64,000 nucleotides of DNA, from assembly GCF_003444775.1 (NCBI RefSeq), contig NZ_CP021082.1, forward strand, positions 186,001-250,000. The letters run 5' to 3'. Positions within the stretch are counted from its first letter, which is position 1; the number at the start of each line of letters is the position of its first letter. Below, one piece after another: positions 17,079 to 24,666 of this stretch. The position numbers and the translations under genes were made by a program. The notes under the pieces were generated by a model. It was not told the origin of the DNA, made no database searches, and saw only the letters and a program-made list of their open reading frames with translations. Source of the stretch: Deinococcus ficus. GTDB taxonomy: Bacteria; Deinococcota; Deinococci; Deinococcales; Deinococcaceae.

Positions 17079-18420
17079 CCCTCAGGTGGCACCCTATGAA
17101 CCCTTGAACGCGGGCACCCTTGAGACTGAAGCGACGCTGGCGACCTGGCCTTGACCGGCCTTTGACCTCACCCGTCATCACTTACGAAAGGTGCACGGCA
17201 AGGCTCCAGCGTCCGGCACGCCGACCGACCTTGCTCCAAAGATCCTGATCCACCGAATGAGTGCGGGCAAGGGAAGATGCACGCATCGTCCATGAATCAC
17301 GCGCGGCGTTTGACCGGATTCCAGCAGGGGAACGACTCTGGACGGCGCCTCCCCCGGCGGCCCGCCCCTACCCTGCGCGGCCCACCGCCGACCAGCAAGC
17401 AAGCGAACTCGAATGCCTGGCCGGCCGACGCGCCTCCTCCAGCCATCACTTGATGATCATCCGCCCGGAGCAACTGACGGTGTCTGGTCGTCGCCCCATC
17501 CGGCGTTCACTCAGCTCTCCGCCTGGCCGGACATCTCCGAAAAGGCGTCATTCCATTCCCCTGCTTACCCGCCCGACACACGCGGGTCACGCCGCCGCGT
17601 CTCTCCGAATCGCCCCATGTCCAAGTCAATCGAGGCTCTCCCTCTCTTCTGGTTTTGGTGTGGCGCCAGCCGCTCGGTCCACGCAGGCGCAGGTGAGGGG
17701 GCTGACCCCTCAGGTGGCTGGGAAGACATTGGCGGTCAATGTCGGGTTGGGACCTGGTCGCCACCTCCGAACCAGGTTCGCCTCCTGACCCTCCTGATCA
17801 CGATCGGATGTGCACCTGTATCAAACTCTGGAGTGGCACTCTCGGCACCCTGGCATGAGTTGCCTGACCCTTCAATCGTGGAGAGACCGAGAGACGATTG
17901 GCGTTATCGGCCAACTCCCGCTGGAGTGACCGATGCGTTTGAAACACTGGCCGGTGAGCCTCCGAGGAGGGAGCGAGCACCTGAATGCCCGGAGTGGGAA
18001 TGAGGCCACCGTCGATGTCGGCCGACGCCTTCACGAGATTGGCAGTGGTGGGACGAGAGGGTGGTCAGCTCTCGTTGAGCACCCCCTGAGCAGAAACGCT
18101 CATCTCCAGACGGGCTCGCTGAACCTGATCGCCTCCACTCTGACCGCCCGGTCACAGAGTCGATTTGGAGGGCGGGTCTCCACGAGAACGCCGTTGATCG
18201 CCTGTGGCGAAGTGGAGATTTCTACGGCAGGGCTCACTCCGGGAACGGTGATTTCCGTTTGGCGATCAGGCTGAGAGAGGCGAAGACTCGCAGGCGTTTC
18301 CTCGAACACGGACTGTGCGCAGGAGTCAGAAAACTCCCTCTCTCATGGTATTGGAAAGCAACTTGATTCAGGAGGCCAGAACAAGGCCAGAGAAATGAGG
18401 ATTTTACATAAGTCTTACAG
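17079..18420. other. Long gene-poor stretch between the IS and the repeat region
   Basis: About 1.3 kb. Open frames exist on both strands (for example near 17413-18003), but their products show no domains, no signal sequence and no sensible ribosome-binding site, and they overlap each other freely. I treat it as non-coding or decayed DNA. Composition drops in GC at 18330-18430, just before the G/T-rich tract. Confidence 0.45.
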
Positions 18421-18429
18421 TCCTAGCCT

Positions 18430-18625
18430 GACAACCCGCCGCTTTGGATGCCTGTTTTTTTTCGTGCGGGTGGGTGGGGCTTGTTTGTTTTGGTCTTGGG
18501 TGCAGGGTTTTTGGGTGGGTTTTTGCTGGCCTTGTTGGTTTGGTGGTGGTGGGGGCTGTTGGTTGGCATTTGGGGTTGGCGTCGGGGGGTGTTTTTGGGG
18601 TGGCGGGGGCGTGGGCGTTGGCGGG
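18430..18625 (+). other. Strand-asymmetric G/T-rich tract with G-quadruplex potential
   Basis: Almost 200 bp in which the plus strand is nearly all G and T, with runs such as GGGTGGGTGGGG and GGGTTTTTGGGTGGG. Four closely spaced G-runs occur several times, the formula for G-quadruplexes. Long minus-strand frames through it encode Pro/Thr/His-rich low-complexity sequence, and I regard them as artefacts. It immediately precedes the first copy of the hairpin repeat. Confidence 0.6.
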
Positions 18626-18626
18626 G

Positions 18627-19567
18627 TTCCGGCGTCCGGCCTGTCGGCACGGTCGCCGCCGGGGTGGGGTGGGTGTTGCTGTTGGGGTGGGTGGCGGCCT
18701 GGCGTTCGGGGTGGGGTGAGCATCTGCGCTGCTCACTTCGGGGCTCTGGCACCTGCCCTGGCAGTGGGATGGCTGGCGTCCCGGGTGGAGGGTGCGGCCA
18801 GCGTTCCTGGCTTCCCGCTCCCGGCCTGGCGGCACGGTCGCGGCCGGGGCAGGGTGGGTGTGCCGTGCCGGGGTGGTCGCCTCGGGGCGTCGACTGGCGA
18901 GCCGGGTCGGGGGTGGTGCGGGGCTCTGGGCTTGGCGCTCGCGGGGCGGGCCTGGGGTCCGGCGTCCGGCCTCGCGGCACGGTCGCCGCCGGGCCCTGGG
19001 GGGTGCGGCGTGCCGCGTTGCCTCCCTTCGGGGTAAGGGCCGGTGATGCTCCCGGGGGTGGCGACGGGCCCAGGTGACGAGGCGGGCATGCCCGGTTCCC
19101 GTGCTGCTTCCCCTCAGCGGTGACGGCCGGTGATTCTCCGCAGGTGGGAGGGGGCATGCCAATGTCGAAGCGGGCCGAGCGTCCGGTGCCCGGCCTGGCG
19201 GCACGGTCCCCGCCGGACGCGGGGTGGGTTGCGTGCTTCTCTTCTCCCCTCGGGGTGATGGCTGGTGACTCTCCCTGGGGTGATGGCTCCTCTCCTTCCG
19301 GGTGACGGCAAGTGACTCCCCCTTCGCTGTACGGCCCGTGACTCTCCTCAGCCATGACGGCCCTTCTCCTTCCGGGTGATGGCAAGTGAACCTCCCCGGG
19401 CGGGACGGCTCTGTGCGGTGAAAGGCTCGCGACTCTCGCCGGGCTTGATGATCGGTGACTCTTCACGCGGGTGGTCCGCTTCCCGTTCACGGCGGGGCGG
19501 CTTCGCTCCGAGTCTGGGTTCCGGTGCCCGGCCTGGCGGCACGGTCCCCGCCGGACCCGGGGTGGTG
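18627..19567 (+). repeat. Hairpin-repeat field, copies R1-R5 without intact genes
   Basis: Five copies of a ~48 bp GC-rich repeat: R1 18627-18673, R2 18812-18858, R3 18957-19005, R4 19181-19228, R5 19519-19567. The shared core is CCGGCCTG, then CGGCACGGTC, then CGCCGG or CCCGCCGG, then GGGGTGGG. The outer CCGGYG and CNCCGG arms pair into a stem-loop. It is the same family that precedes start codons at R6 and R8-R12, but here no ATG follows and the intervals contain no convincing ORF, so these look like remnants of cassette units whose genes have decayed. Confidence 0.7.
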
Positions 19568-19686
19568 TTGCGTGCTGCTCTTCTCCCTTCGGGGTGATGG
19601 CAGGTGAATCTCCCTGCGCGTGATGACTCCTCTCCCTCCGCTTGATGACTCCTCTCCTTCCGGTGGATGGCAGGTGAACCTCCCCG
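19106..19686 (+). repeat. Degenerate tandem repeat of a ~25-34 bp unit
   Basis: About eleven imperfect copies of a unit like CTTCCGGGTGATGGCAAGTGA followed by a CTCC-rich tail. Clear units are 19106-19139, 19241-19274, 19296-19322, 19370-19397, 19579-19612 and 19661-19685. R4 and R5 of the hairpin repeat are interspersed. No coding frame is maintained through the units. Function unknown. Confidence 0.6.
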
Positions 19687-19775
19687 GGGAGACGGCGCTC
19701 CTTCCGGGTGACCCACGCCCGGCAGCGGTGATCGGGGCGAGTCGGCTCGTCCTCGTCTGGGGTCCGTGGATTCTT

Positions 19776-19822
19776 TTCCGGCGTCCGGCCCCGCTGGGGC
19801 ACGTCCGCCGCCGGGGTGGGGT
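19776..19822 (+). repeat. Hairpin repeat R6, directly upstream of a gene
   Basis: Ends immediately before the ATG at 19823. It matches R1 closely (TTCCGGCGTCCGGCC at the left, CGCCGCCGGGGTGGGG at the right), but the middle reads CCGCTGGGGCACGTC. The GGGGTGGGG tail can act as ribosome-binding site. Confidence 0.7.
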
Positions 19823-20182
19823 ATGAAGTCAGCTCTGCGTTCGATGTTCCCCGTGTTGGTTCGTGATGGAGGTGAGTGGGTCACCGTCGGTTCCGGATTC
19901 CGTCAGCCGAACGGCGGGGGTTGGAATGTGGAGTTCAAGGGTGCCATCCCGGCGAGTCCGGTGGTGCTGGCGGACAACCGCGGCTTCGCGCCGGGGGAAC
20001 TGCTGCGCCTGTTCGTGACCCGTCCGGGTCTGCGTGGGGGGACGGACTGGTTTGAAGTGGGCACGGCCCGCGTGACGGGTCAGGGGCGGAGCGTGCTGAT
20101 GTCGGTGGACACTGTGCTGCCTCATGGCGTCAGCCGCCTGGTGATTCTGCCGAAGAAGAAGGCGCCAGCCCACGCCGGATGA
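19823..20182 (+). CDS. Small hypothetical protein of the hairpin-cassette array
   Basis: 119-residue beta-rich protein. The sequence 'MFPVLVRDGGEWVTVGSGFR' then 'GGWNVEFKGAIPASPVVLAD' resembles the general shape of small single-domain proteins found on plasmids and phages (a compact beta-barrel is plausible), ending in a basic 'LPKKKAPAHAG'. No family is claimed. The start is the ATG directly after repeat R6. There are no Cys. A product binding nucleic acid would suit the basic tail (speculative). Confidence 0.6.
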   Translation: MKSALRSMFPVLVRDGGEWVTVGSGFRQPNGGGWNVEFKGAIPASPVVLADNRGFAPGELLRLFVTRPGLRGGTDWFEVGTARVTGQGRSVLMSVDTVLPHGVSRLVILPKKKAPAHAG

Positions 20183-20562
20183 CAGGGGCTCGACCCTTGG
20201 GTGGAGAGGAAGGCGGTGCCCGGCCCCGGTGGGGCACGGTCCCCGGCAGCGAGGGGGGACAGGAGCGCAGCACCTCAGGAACCCTCCGCACGCCGGACTG
20301 CCGGCCTCGCCTTCGTCCTCTCTGATCACTGCCGGTGAACCGGTCGGGGCATGGGCCCTGGCCTGGCCCGGTGAGGGTCTGGCCTCAGTCTTCCGGTTGG
20401 TCCGGCCGTGGGAGTTTGCCCCGGCGGACGGTCTGACGACACGCCCGCCGCCGCCCGATGGTTGGACGCTGCCGGTCCGGTGGGCTGTCCGCGCGCCGGA
20501 CTCTGGGTGACGAGTCACGGTCTCTCCCGTCTTCGACTTCGACTCTTCTCGGGCTCGGCTTC
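20183..20562 (+). other. Inter-cassette stretch with repeat R7 and a possible gene remnant
   Basis: R7 (20216-20255) keeps the core GGGGCACGGTCCCCGG and forms a GTGCCC/GGGGCAC hairpin. A frame ending at 20510 encodes 'LASVFRLVRPWEFAPADGL' then 'DGWTLPVRWAVRAPDSG', which reads like a protein C-terminus but has no acceptable start codon. A degenerate repeat tail, GGTCGGGGC-ATG, occurs at 20341-20353 but its ATG opens only eight codons. I read the stretch as a decayed cassette. Confidence 0.45.
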
Positions 20563-20604
20563 ACCGGGGCCGGGCGCTGCCACGTCCCCGGTCCACAGGT
20601 GAGC
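20563..20604 (+). repeat. Hairpin repeat R8, directly upstream of a gene
   Basis: TTCACCGGGGCCGGGCGCTG, then CCACGTCCCCGGT; the 7 bp arms ACCGGGG and CCCCGGT are perfectly complementary. It is followed by CCACAGGTGAGC and the ATG at 20605. Confidence 0.75.
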
Positions 20605-21027
20605 ATGCGTGCCTCTTCCTCTCCACGGCTGCTGTCCACTCCACCCACTCCTCCGCTTGACCAGGCCCGGCGACTGGCCCTGGTGAGGTTGCGGATCAAG
20701 GCCCGGGACGCGCGTGGCCCGACCCGGCCGCTGCGGGTGGCGATGATCGTGGAGGCCCGACGGGGTCTGCTGATCCGGGCGGACGCGGGGCTCCTGCTGC
20801 CTCACCTGGACCGGCCGGCCCGGGTGACGGTGTTCGTTCCGTGGGAGGAGGCGGCCACGGCTGGGGAGTTCCGGGCGGTTCCGACCCAGGCGCTCAGTGA
20901 GTCCGGAGTCACGGCCGCCTGTGCTCCGGTGGTGGGCGAGGTGACCGGTCCGGTACGCGGCGCGTTCGTGCTGACCCTGGACGCGGACCAGGTCCGGCAC
21001 CCGGGCGGGTCCCTCGTCGCGAAGTGA
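20605..21027 (+). CDS. Hypothetical protein of the hairpin-cassette array (140 aa)
   Basis: Unknown function. The N-terminal ~20 residues are Ser/Pro-rich, followed by 'ARRLALVRLRIKARDARGP' and a mixed alpha/beta body ('LRVAMIVEARRGLLIRADAGLLLPHL', 'PARVTVFVPWEEAA'). No transmembrane segment or Cys pair. The ATG was chosen because repeat R8 ends there; a longer in-frame opening runs back through the repeat. A strong terminator follows the stop by 5 nt, so the gene is monocistronic. Confidence 0.6.
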   Translation: MRASSSPRLLSTPPTPPLDQARRLALVRLRIKARDARGPTRPLRVAMIVEARRGLLIRADAGLLLPHLDRPARVTVFVPWEEAATAGEFRAVPTQALSESGVTAACAPVVGEVTGPVRGAFVLTLDADQVRHPGGSLVAK

Positions 21028-21032
21028 AGTGG

Positions 21033-21074
21033 GGGGAGAGGCAGCGCCGAGCCACCTCTCCCCTCTTCTTCTTT
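21033..21074 (+). terminator. Terminator after the 140-aa array gene
   Basis: GGGGAGAGG, 13-nt loop, CCTCTCCCC (perfect 9 bp stem), then TCTTCTTCTTT. Look-alike hairpins follow the next array genes, so the terminator belongs to the repeated module. Confidence 0.85.
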
Positions 21075-21117
21075 CACCGGGGTCGGGCGTTGCCTCGTCC
21101 CCGGTCTGAAGGTGGGC
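21075..21117 (+). repeat. Hairpin repeat R9, directly upstream of a gene
   Basis: CACCGGGGTCGGGCGTTGCC then TCGTCCCCGGTC; the arms ACCGGGG/CCCCGGT are intact. The tail TGAAGGTGGGC supplies AAGG-type pairing for the ATG at 21118. Confidence 0.75.
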
Positions 21118-21351
21118 ATGACGAACCAGATGCCGAGCGAAGCAGACCAGGTGACCACGCGCACGACAATCGAGTTCCTGGAAGTCGGGCGGGGACGGAA
21201 GCGACAGCGCCTGGACCTCACGACCAGCCCGGAGCCCCGCGTGAGTGTCGACACCCTCCGGCGGCTGGGCGTGAAGATCGTCGAGCGGCAGGCAGGAGTG
21301 GACGGGCGGGCCGTGCCGTACGACTTCGGCTATGGTGCCGGCCACAGGTGA
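21118..21351 (+). CDS. Small hypothetical protein of the hairpin-cassette array (77 aa)
   Basis: 77 residues. 'TTRTTIEFLEVGRGRKRQRLDLTT' is strongly basic and beta-prone; then 'RVSVDTLRRLGVKIVERQAG'. No recognised family. The start ATG lies after R9; a GTG two codons upstream is the alternative. The gene is enclosed between its own leader repeat and its own terminator. Confidence 0.6.
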   Translation: MTNQMPSEADQVTTRTTIEFLEVGRGRKRQRLDLTTSPEPRVSVDTLRRLGVKIVERQAGVDGRAVPYDFGYGAGHR

Positions 21352-21356
21352 CTCGG

Positions 21357-21391
21357 GGGGAGCGGCATGGTCCGCTCTCCCTCTTTTCTTG
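21357..21391 (+). terminator. Terminator after the 77-aa array gene
   Basis: GGGAGCGG, loop CATGGT, CCGCTCTCCC, then TCTTTTCTT. It has the same architecture as the terminator at 21033. Confidence 0.82.
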
Positions 21392-21437
21392 CTCACCGGG
21401 GCCGGGCTGTCGCCTCGTCCCCGGTCTGAGGGTGGGC
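21392..21437 (+). repeat. Hairpin repeat R10, directly upstream of a gene
   Basis: CACCGGGGCCGGGCTGTCGC then CTCGTCCCCGGTC, tail TGAGGGTGGGC abutting ATG 21438. It is the closest match to R9 and R8, with arms fully paired. Confidence 0.75.
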
Positions 21438-21806
21438 ATGATGAAGCCTGTGACGAGTGACGACCCGGTGATCCGCGAGTTGATGTCTGCGTTCGAGTTG
21501 GCGGCCGCGGCGGGTGAGCACCTGGTCGTGGTGTCCGCCGGGTCGGTCCCGCGTTCGGGTCTCGATGCGATGACGGGGCACGGCGCGCGGGTCGTGGAGA
21601 TCCCGGCGTCCCGGGTGGTGGCGGAGGTGGTCGCGGCCTTGCGGAGGCATCTGCCCGGGGAGATGCGGATGGTCGGGGTCCTGTCTTCCCTCGCGGCGGA
21701 CGAACCGGTGACCCTGGCGCGGACGCCCACGGACCTGGACCGCCCGCAGGGTGGCCCGGTGATTCGGGAGCGGGGCGGCTCCGAACCCTGGCGACGCCGG
21801 CGGTAG
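21438..21806 (+). CDS. Hypothetical protein of the hairpin-cassette array (122 aa)
   Basis: 122 residues: an acidic N-terminus ('SDDPVIRELMSAFELAAAAGEH'), a Rossmann-like alternation ('LVVVSAGSVPR', 'ARVVEIPASRVVAEVVAALRRHL'), then a basic C-terminus ending WRRRR. No family recognised. It starts MM after R10; either Met could serve. A terminator follows 14 nt after the stop. Confidence 0.6.
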   Translation: MMKPVTSDDPVIRELMSAFELAAAAGEHLVVVSAGSVPRSGLDAMTGHGARVVEIPASRVVAEVVAALRRHLPGEMRMVGVLSSLAADEPVTLARTPTDLDRPQGGPVIRERGGSEPWRRRR

Positions 21807-21820
21807 ACGAGGGGGACACA

Positions 21821-21855
21821 GGGGGGGCGGCTCAGGCTGCTCCCCCTCTTCTCCT
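21821..21855 (+). terminator. Terminator after the 122-aa array gene
   Basis: A G-rich arm and GCTGCTCCCCC enclose TCAG; the stem is slightly imperfect, followed by TCTTCTCCTGTT. Same module position as its neighbours. Confidence 0.7.
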
Positions 21856-21901
21856 GTTCACCAGGTCCGGCCTGCGGCACGGCCCCGGTCCGGGTGGGGG
21901 C
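21856..21901 (+). repeat. Hairpin repeat R11, directly upstream of a gene
   Basis: TTCACCAGGTCCGGCCTGCG then GCACGGCCCCGGTC, tail CGGGTGGGGGC abutting ATG 21902. Its middle CCGGCCTGCGGCACGG links the R8-R10 type to the R1-R5 type, which is the reason for calling them one family. Confidence 0.75.
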
Positions 21902-22651
21902 ATGATCAGTTTCCTGAACGGCCTGCGGCTTCACCCTGACGTCCTGTCCCTCGCGGCGACCCTGGAACACCAGGACGTTGGCGCGGTGCACCTGAGCCCG
22001 GCGGAGGCAGCCGGACTCGCGGACCTGCTGGACTCCCGCTCCCCGGGTGAACTGCCCTGCTCGTTCGGGACCATCCGGGCCCGGGTCACGACCGGCGAGA
22101 CGGTCCGCGCGCAGACACCCAGCCTCGCTCGGAGTGAACGCCTGGTCGTGAATGGCGGGTACATCCGACTGGACGTGACCCTCACCAGGGACGTCGGTCT
22201 CCTGACCGAGGGCACGTGGCTGGAGCTGGGTCTGATTCATGACCGCGGCGGGAACATCGAGGTGATCGCCCGCGCCCTGCGGTCCCCGGAGGAAGGCACG
22301 ACCGGCCTGTGCCACGTGAGCGCGGAGTCGGACGTGCTGGTCTTCCACGCCCCGACCCTGAAGTTCAGGGCTCAGGTGCCGCGCGCGGGACTGCATGACG
22401 ACAGCCTGGAGTGGCTGGCGCAGGCCGGGCTGGACCTGCGGGCGAGGCAGTGGTCACTGAGCCGGCCGCGTGACGGGGTGACGGTGGTGCAGGTGGAACT
22501 CGGGGAACGCGCGTTGTCCTTCGCGAACGTGGACCTCGCCGCGCCGCTGATGCTGACCGCCGCGGACCTGTAGGCGCTGTTCACCGGGCGGCATGACCAC
22601 AGTGCCCTGCGGGGGTTCCTGAGTCAGCAGCGGGAGACGGCCGCCGCGTGA
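21902..22651 (+). pseudogene. Array gene with in-frame TAG near its 3' end (paralog of the following gene)
   Basis: Reads 223 codons to a TAG at 22571-22573, then stays open for 25 more codons ('ALFTGRHDHSALRGFLSQQR' and 'ETAAA') to a TGA at 22649-22651, 7 nt before the terminator. The paralog at 22761 has a coding codon (Glu) where this TAG sits ('LMLTAADL-stop' against 'LLLTVEDLE'), so the 249-codon version is probably ancestral. Function unknown: an all-beta/alpha mixture with shared blocks 'HLSPAEA', 'ELPCSFGTIR' and 'FRAQVPRAGLHDDSLEWL'. It could still make a protein lacking only 26 C-terminal residues, or be read through. Confidence 0.6.
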
Positions 22652-22658
22652 CGACCGA

Positions 22659-22691
22659 GGGGAGAGCGGCGCAGGCTGCTCTCCCCTTTTC
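22659..22691 (+). terminator. Terminator after the TAG-containing array gene
   Basis: GGGGAGAGCGGC, loop GCAG, GCTGCTCTCCCC then TTTTCT: a near-perfect 12 bp stem. Its position 7 nt after the downstream TGA, not after the TAG, supports the longer reading frame as the original gene. Confidence 0.88.
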
Positions 22692-22714
22692 TCGTGAGGC
22701 TCTCCCCCGTTTCT

Positions 22715-22760
22715 GTTCACCAGGGCCGGGCTGCGCCACGGCCCCGGTCCGGAGCGGGAC
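22715..22760 (+). repeat. Hairpin repeat R12, directly upstream of a gene
   Basis: TTCACCAGGGCCGGGCTGCG then CCACGGCCCCGGTC, tail CGGAGCGGGAC abutting ATG 22761. Nearly identical to R11, as expected if the two paralogous gene units arose by duplication of a whole cassette. Confidence 0.75.
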
Positions 22761-23478
22761 ATGATCAACTTCCTGAGCAGGCGGCGGCGTGACGTGAACC
22801 CCTTCCGGCTTCCCTTTGACCTGCCCGGTGAGAGCGGGCATGTGTTCCTCAGCCCGGACGAGGCGGGGTAGGTGGCCGCCCTCCCCGACGCGCGGACGAG
22901 CGGGGACGTGCCGTGCACCTGGGGCGTGATGCGGGTGGCGTACGCGGCCGAACTGGCGCACCCCCGCCCCGGCGACCGGTTCGCCCGGAACCTGCTGCGC
23001 GGGTCGGCGCGCCTGAGTCTGCTCATGCCGCAGACCGGCGGGCAGCCGACACCGCTGGTCACGCTGGTGGACCTCGGCGCGAACTTCGGCGTGATCTCCC
23101 AGGCGCTGCGGGCACAGGCGCCGGTCGCGGATGACACATCCGTCACCGGCGATGGGGATGTGATGGTGTTCACCCTGCCGGCCGTGCGGTTTGGGGCGCA
23201 GGTTTCCCGCAGCGGGTTCGGGGATGACCTGGTCCGCTGGCTGACCCGGGTGGCCAGCACCCTGCACCTCGGCGAGACGGCCTTGTGGCCCGCCCGGTCC
23301 GGGGCGACCGTGCACATCCACGATCTGCTGCCGCTGACGCTCGCATTCACGCACACCCGCCTGAGCGGCCCGCTGCTGCTCACGGTGGAGGACCTGGAAG
23401 TCCTGCTGGGTGACGCGGTCGCCCCGGACCGGGCGGCAACTCGCGGCCCGGGAGCGGCGCGCGGCCATGTACGGATGA
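22761..23478 (+). pseudogene. Second paralogous array gene, with in-frame TAG at codon 37 and probable 3' frameshift
   Basis: Starts MINFL right after R12, hits TAG at 22869-22871 ('FLSPDEAG-stop-VAALPDA'), and continues open. The paralog reads 'HLSPAEAAGLADLLDS' here, so the TAG replaces a sense codon. The frame then runs past the terminator, to 23577-23579; shifting one frame near 23430 gives 'RTGRQLAARERRAAMYG' and a TGA at 23476-23478 just before the terminator, a more natural end. So the copy seems to carry a nonsense codon and a frameshift. A GTG right after the TAG (22872) could restart translation. The shared blocks with the previous gene are clear. Confidence 0.6.
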
Positions 23479-23483
23479 CACAG

Positions 23484-23520
23484 CGGGAGGAGGCCGGCGG
23501 GTCTTCTCCCCTCTTTTCTG
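23484..23520 (+). terminator. Terminator after the second paralog
   Basis: GGGAGGAGGCC ... GGTCTTCTCCC followed by CTCTTTTCTG; imperfect stem, same module layout. Confidence 0.65.
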
Positions 23521-23579
23521 TTGGTGCCTCACGCATGACGCTCCGGCAGGTATTCAGGTCCATCGGCCGGCCGACCTGA

Positions 23580-24036
23580 TCCGCCGCGCCGTCGGTACCT
23601 GACCATGGATGACGGGGCGGGACTACGGCGGCCTCGCCCCCTGCTTCTTCCAGGCACCGCGGCAGTTTTCACCTTATATACATGGGCTCTCAGCGGATGC
23701 TTGATGCGTCGGCGGTTTTGCTTGTGCCAGACGGACAATTCCGGCAGTGCGATCGGGCCGGCTTACGAGGCGTTCCTGACAGGCGGTCACGCATCGTCAG
23801 CTGCCAACTTGGGGAAAGAACTGAAGGTGGGCGAAACCCAGTTACGACACGGGCACGGAACTGACCCACCCCTCCGGCCTCCGGCACGGGGGGTGCAAAG
23901 AAAGGGCGTGAAAGCGCGCAAACCAAGTAGGTCCAGACAGGGCCCGCGCTGGCACCCTGCACCACGCAGGTGGACCCGATCAGGTTCTGCAGGGAACCCT
24001 CTTGGATTCCAGGCACCCGTCGGGCATGGAGCACAC
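23580..24036. other. Gap between array and next gene
   Basis: About 450 bp. The long frame that runs into the following gene from 23605 has no coding character. Features seen: an A/T-rich patch (TTATATACATGG, ~23673) that may be a promoter, and a small CCTGC/GCAGG hairpin near 23956-23970. No hairpin-repeat copy precedes the next gene, so the array proper ends at ~23520. Confidence 0.4.
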
Positions 24037-24561
24037 ATGACCATACAGATCTACTGGCTCACGCCGCACGACCAACGGGATTACCGTCCCGATCACCTGA
24101 CGGAGGCTGAGCGCCTGGCAGAGGTGGAACTGCTTACTGCGGTCGATCTCGCGGAACGCCGCTGGCTATCGGCACTGGGGACTGACGACATTCCCTCCGA
24201 TCCGACCCCCATTCAGGCCGCTGCCCTGTGGGCCGAATCCGAGGCTGGGGAGCAGGCACTCGCGCAGGTGCCAGGCGGCTTGCTCTTCGCTGCGCTCGGG
24301 TGGCGCCCGTTGCGATTCACCCCGGATGCCCGTCAGTGCCACGTCGAAGGGCTGCCGATGCCGTTGGAGGTGGTGGGCATGGGTGGGGGCAGTGGCCCCC
24401 TGGATTACGGCGTGGTGGTGGTGTCCTGGCACAACGAGGCACAGGCGACGCTGGACGTCCGGTTTATCCCTGTGCCGCCTGAGTTCAGCGACGACGGCGA
24501 GGACGACGACGAGTGGAGCACCTGGAGCGAGGACCGATTCTCGGCCGACGCCCCTGCCTGA
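24037..24561 (+). CDS. Hypothetical acidic protein (174 aa)
   Basis: 174 residues with no recognised family. 'IYWLTPHDQRDYRPDHLTEAERLAEVELL' at the N-terminus, 'LLFAALGWRPLRF' in the middle, and an extremely acidic C-terminus ('DDGEDDDEWSTWSEDRF'). The ATG at 24037 has GGAG 6 nt upstream. An acidic tail of this kind occurs in DNA-mimic inhibitors and single-strand-binding partners; either would suit a neighbour of replication and nuclease genes, but this is only a suggestion. Confidence 0.65.
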   Translation: MTIQIYWLTPHDQRDYRPDHLTEAERLAEVELLTAVDLAERRWLSALGTDDIPSDPTPIQAAALWAESEAGEQALAQVPGGLLFAALGWRPLRFTPDARQCHVEGLPMPLEVVGMGGGSGPLDYGVVVVSWHNEAQATLDVRFIPVPPEFSDDGEDDDEWSTWSEDRFSADAPA

Positions 24562-24643
24562 CCGTCGGCTGAGCCGCTCGATTCCGACGTCCCCGGCCAC
24601 ACCGCACCATCTCCTCAGGACCACACATCTCACATGATCCGTT

Positions 24644-24660
24644 CCGGCCCAGGAGGCCGG
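24644..24660 (+). promoter_or_regulatory. Hairpin enclosing the ribosome-binding site of the TnpB-like gene
   Basis: CCGGCC, loop CAGGA, GGCCGG. The Shine-Dalgarno AGGAGG (24651-24656) lies in the loop and the 3' arm, 10 nt before ATG 24667. It could restrain translation initiation. Confidence 0.5.
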
Positions 24661-24666
24661 TTTGCC

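Noticed and set aside
18423..19802. 459-codon minus-strand frame through the repeat region
   Set aside because: The product is Pro/Arg/Thr-rich low complexity caused by G/T-rich DNA; no start signal or domain.
20229..20510. Small gene between R7 and R8
   Set aside because: The C-terminal part looks protein-like, but there is no acceptable start and the only ATG at a repeat-like tail is in another frame.
18627..22763. Integron with attC sites
   Set aside because: The cassette look invited this, but the hairpin lacks the R' (GTTRRRY) and R'' (RYYYAAC) cores, it sits at starts rather than ends of genes, and no tyrosine integrase is encoded in the window.
18627..23520. CRISPR array
   Set aside because: Copies are imperfect, spaced 100 to 850 bp apart, and the intervals are genes or decayed genes, not equal-length spacers. 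No Cas operon is near; the TnpB-like protein alone is not enough.
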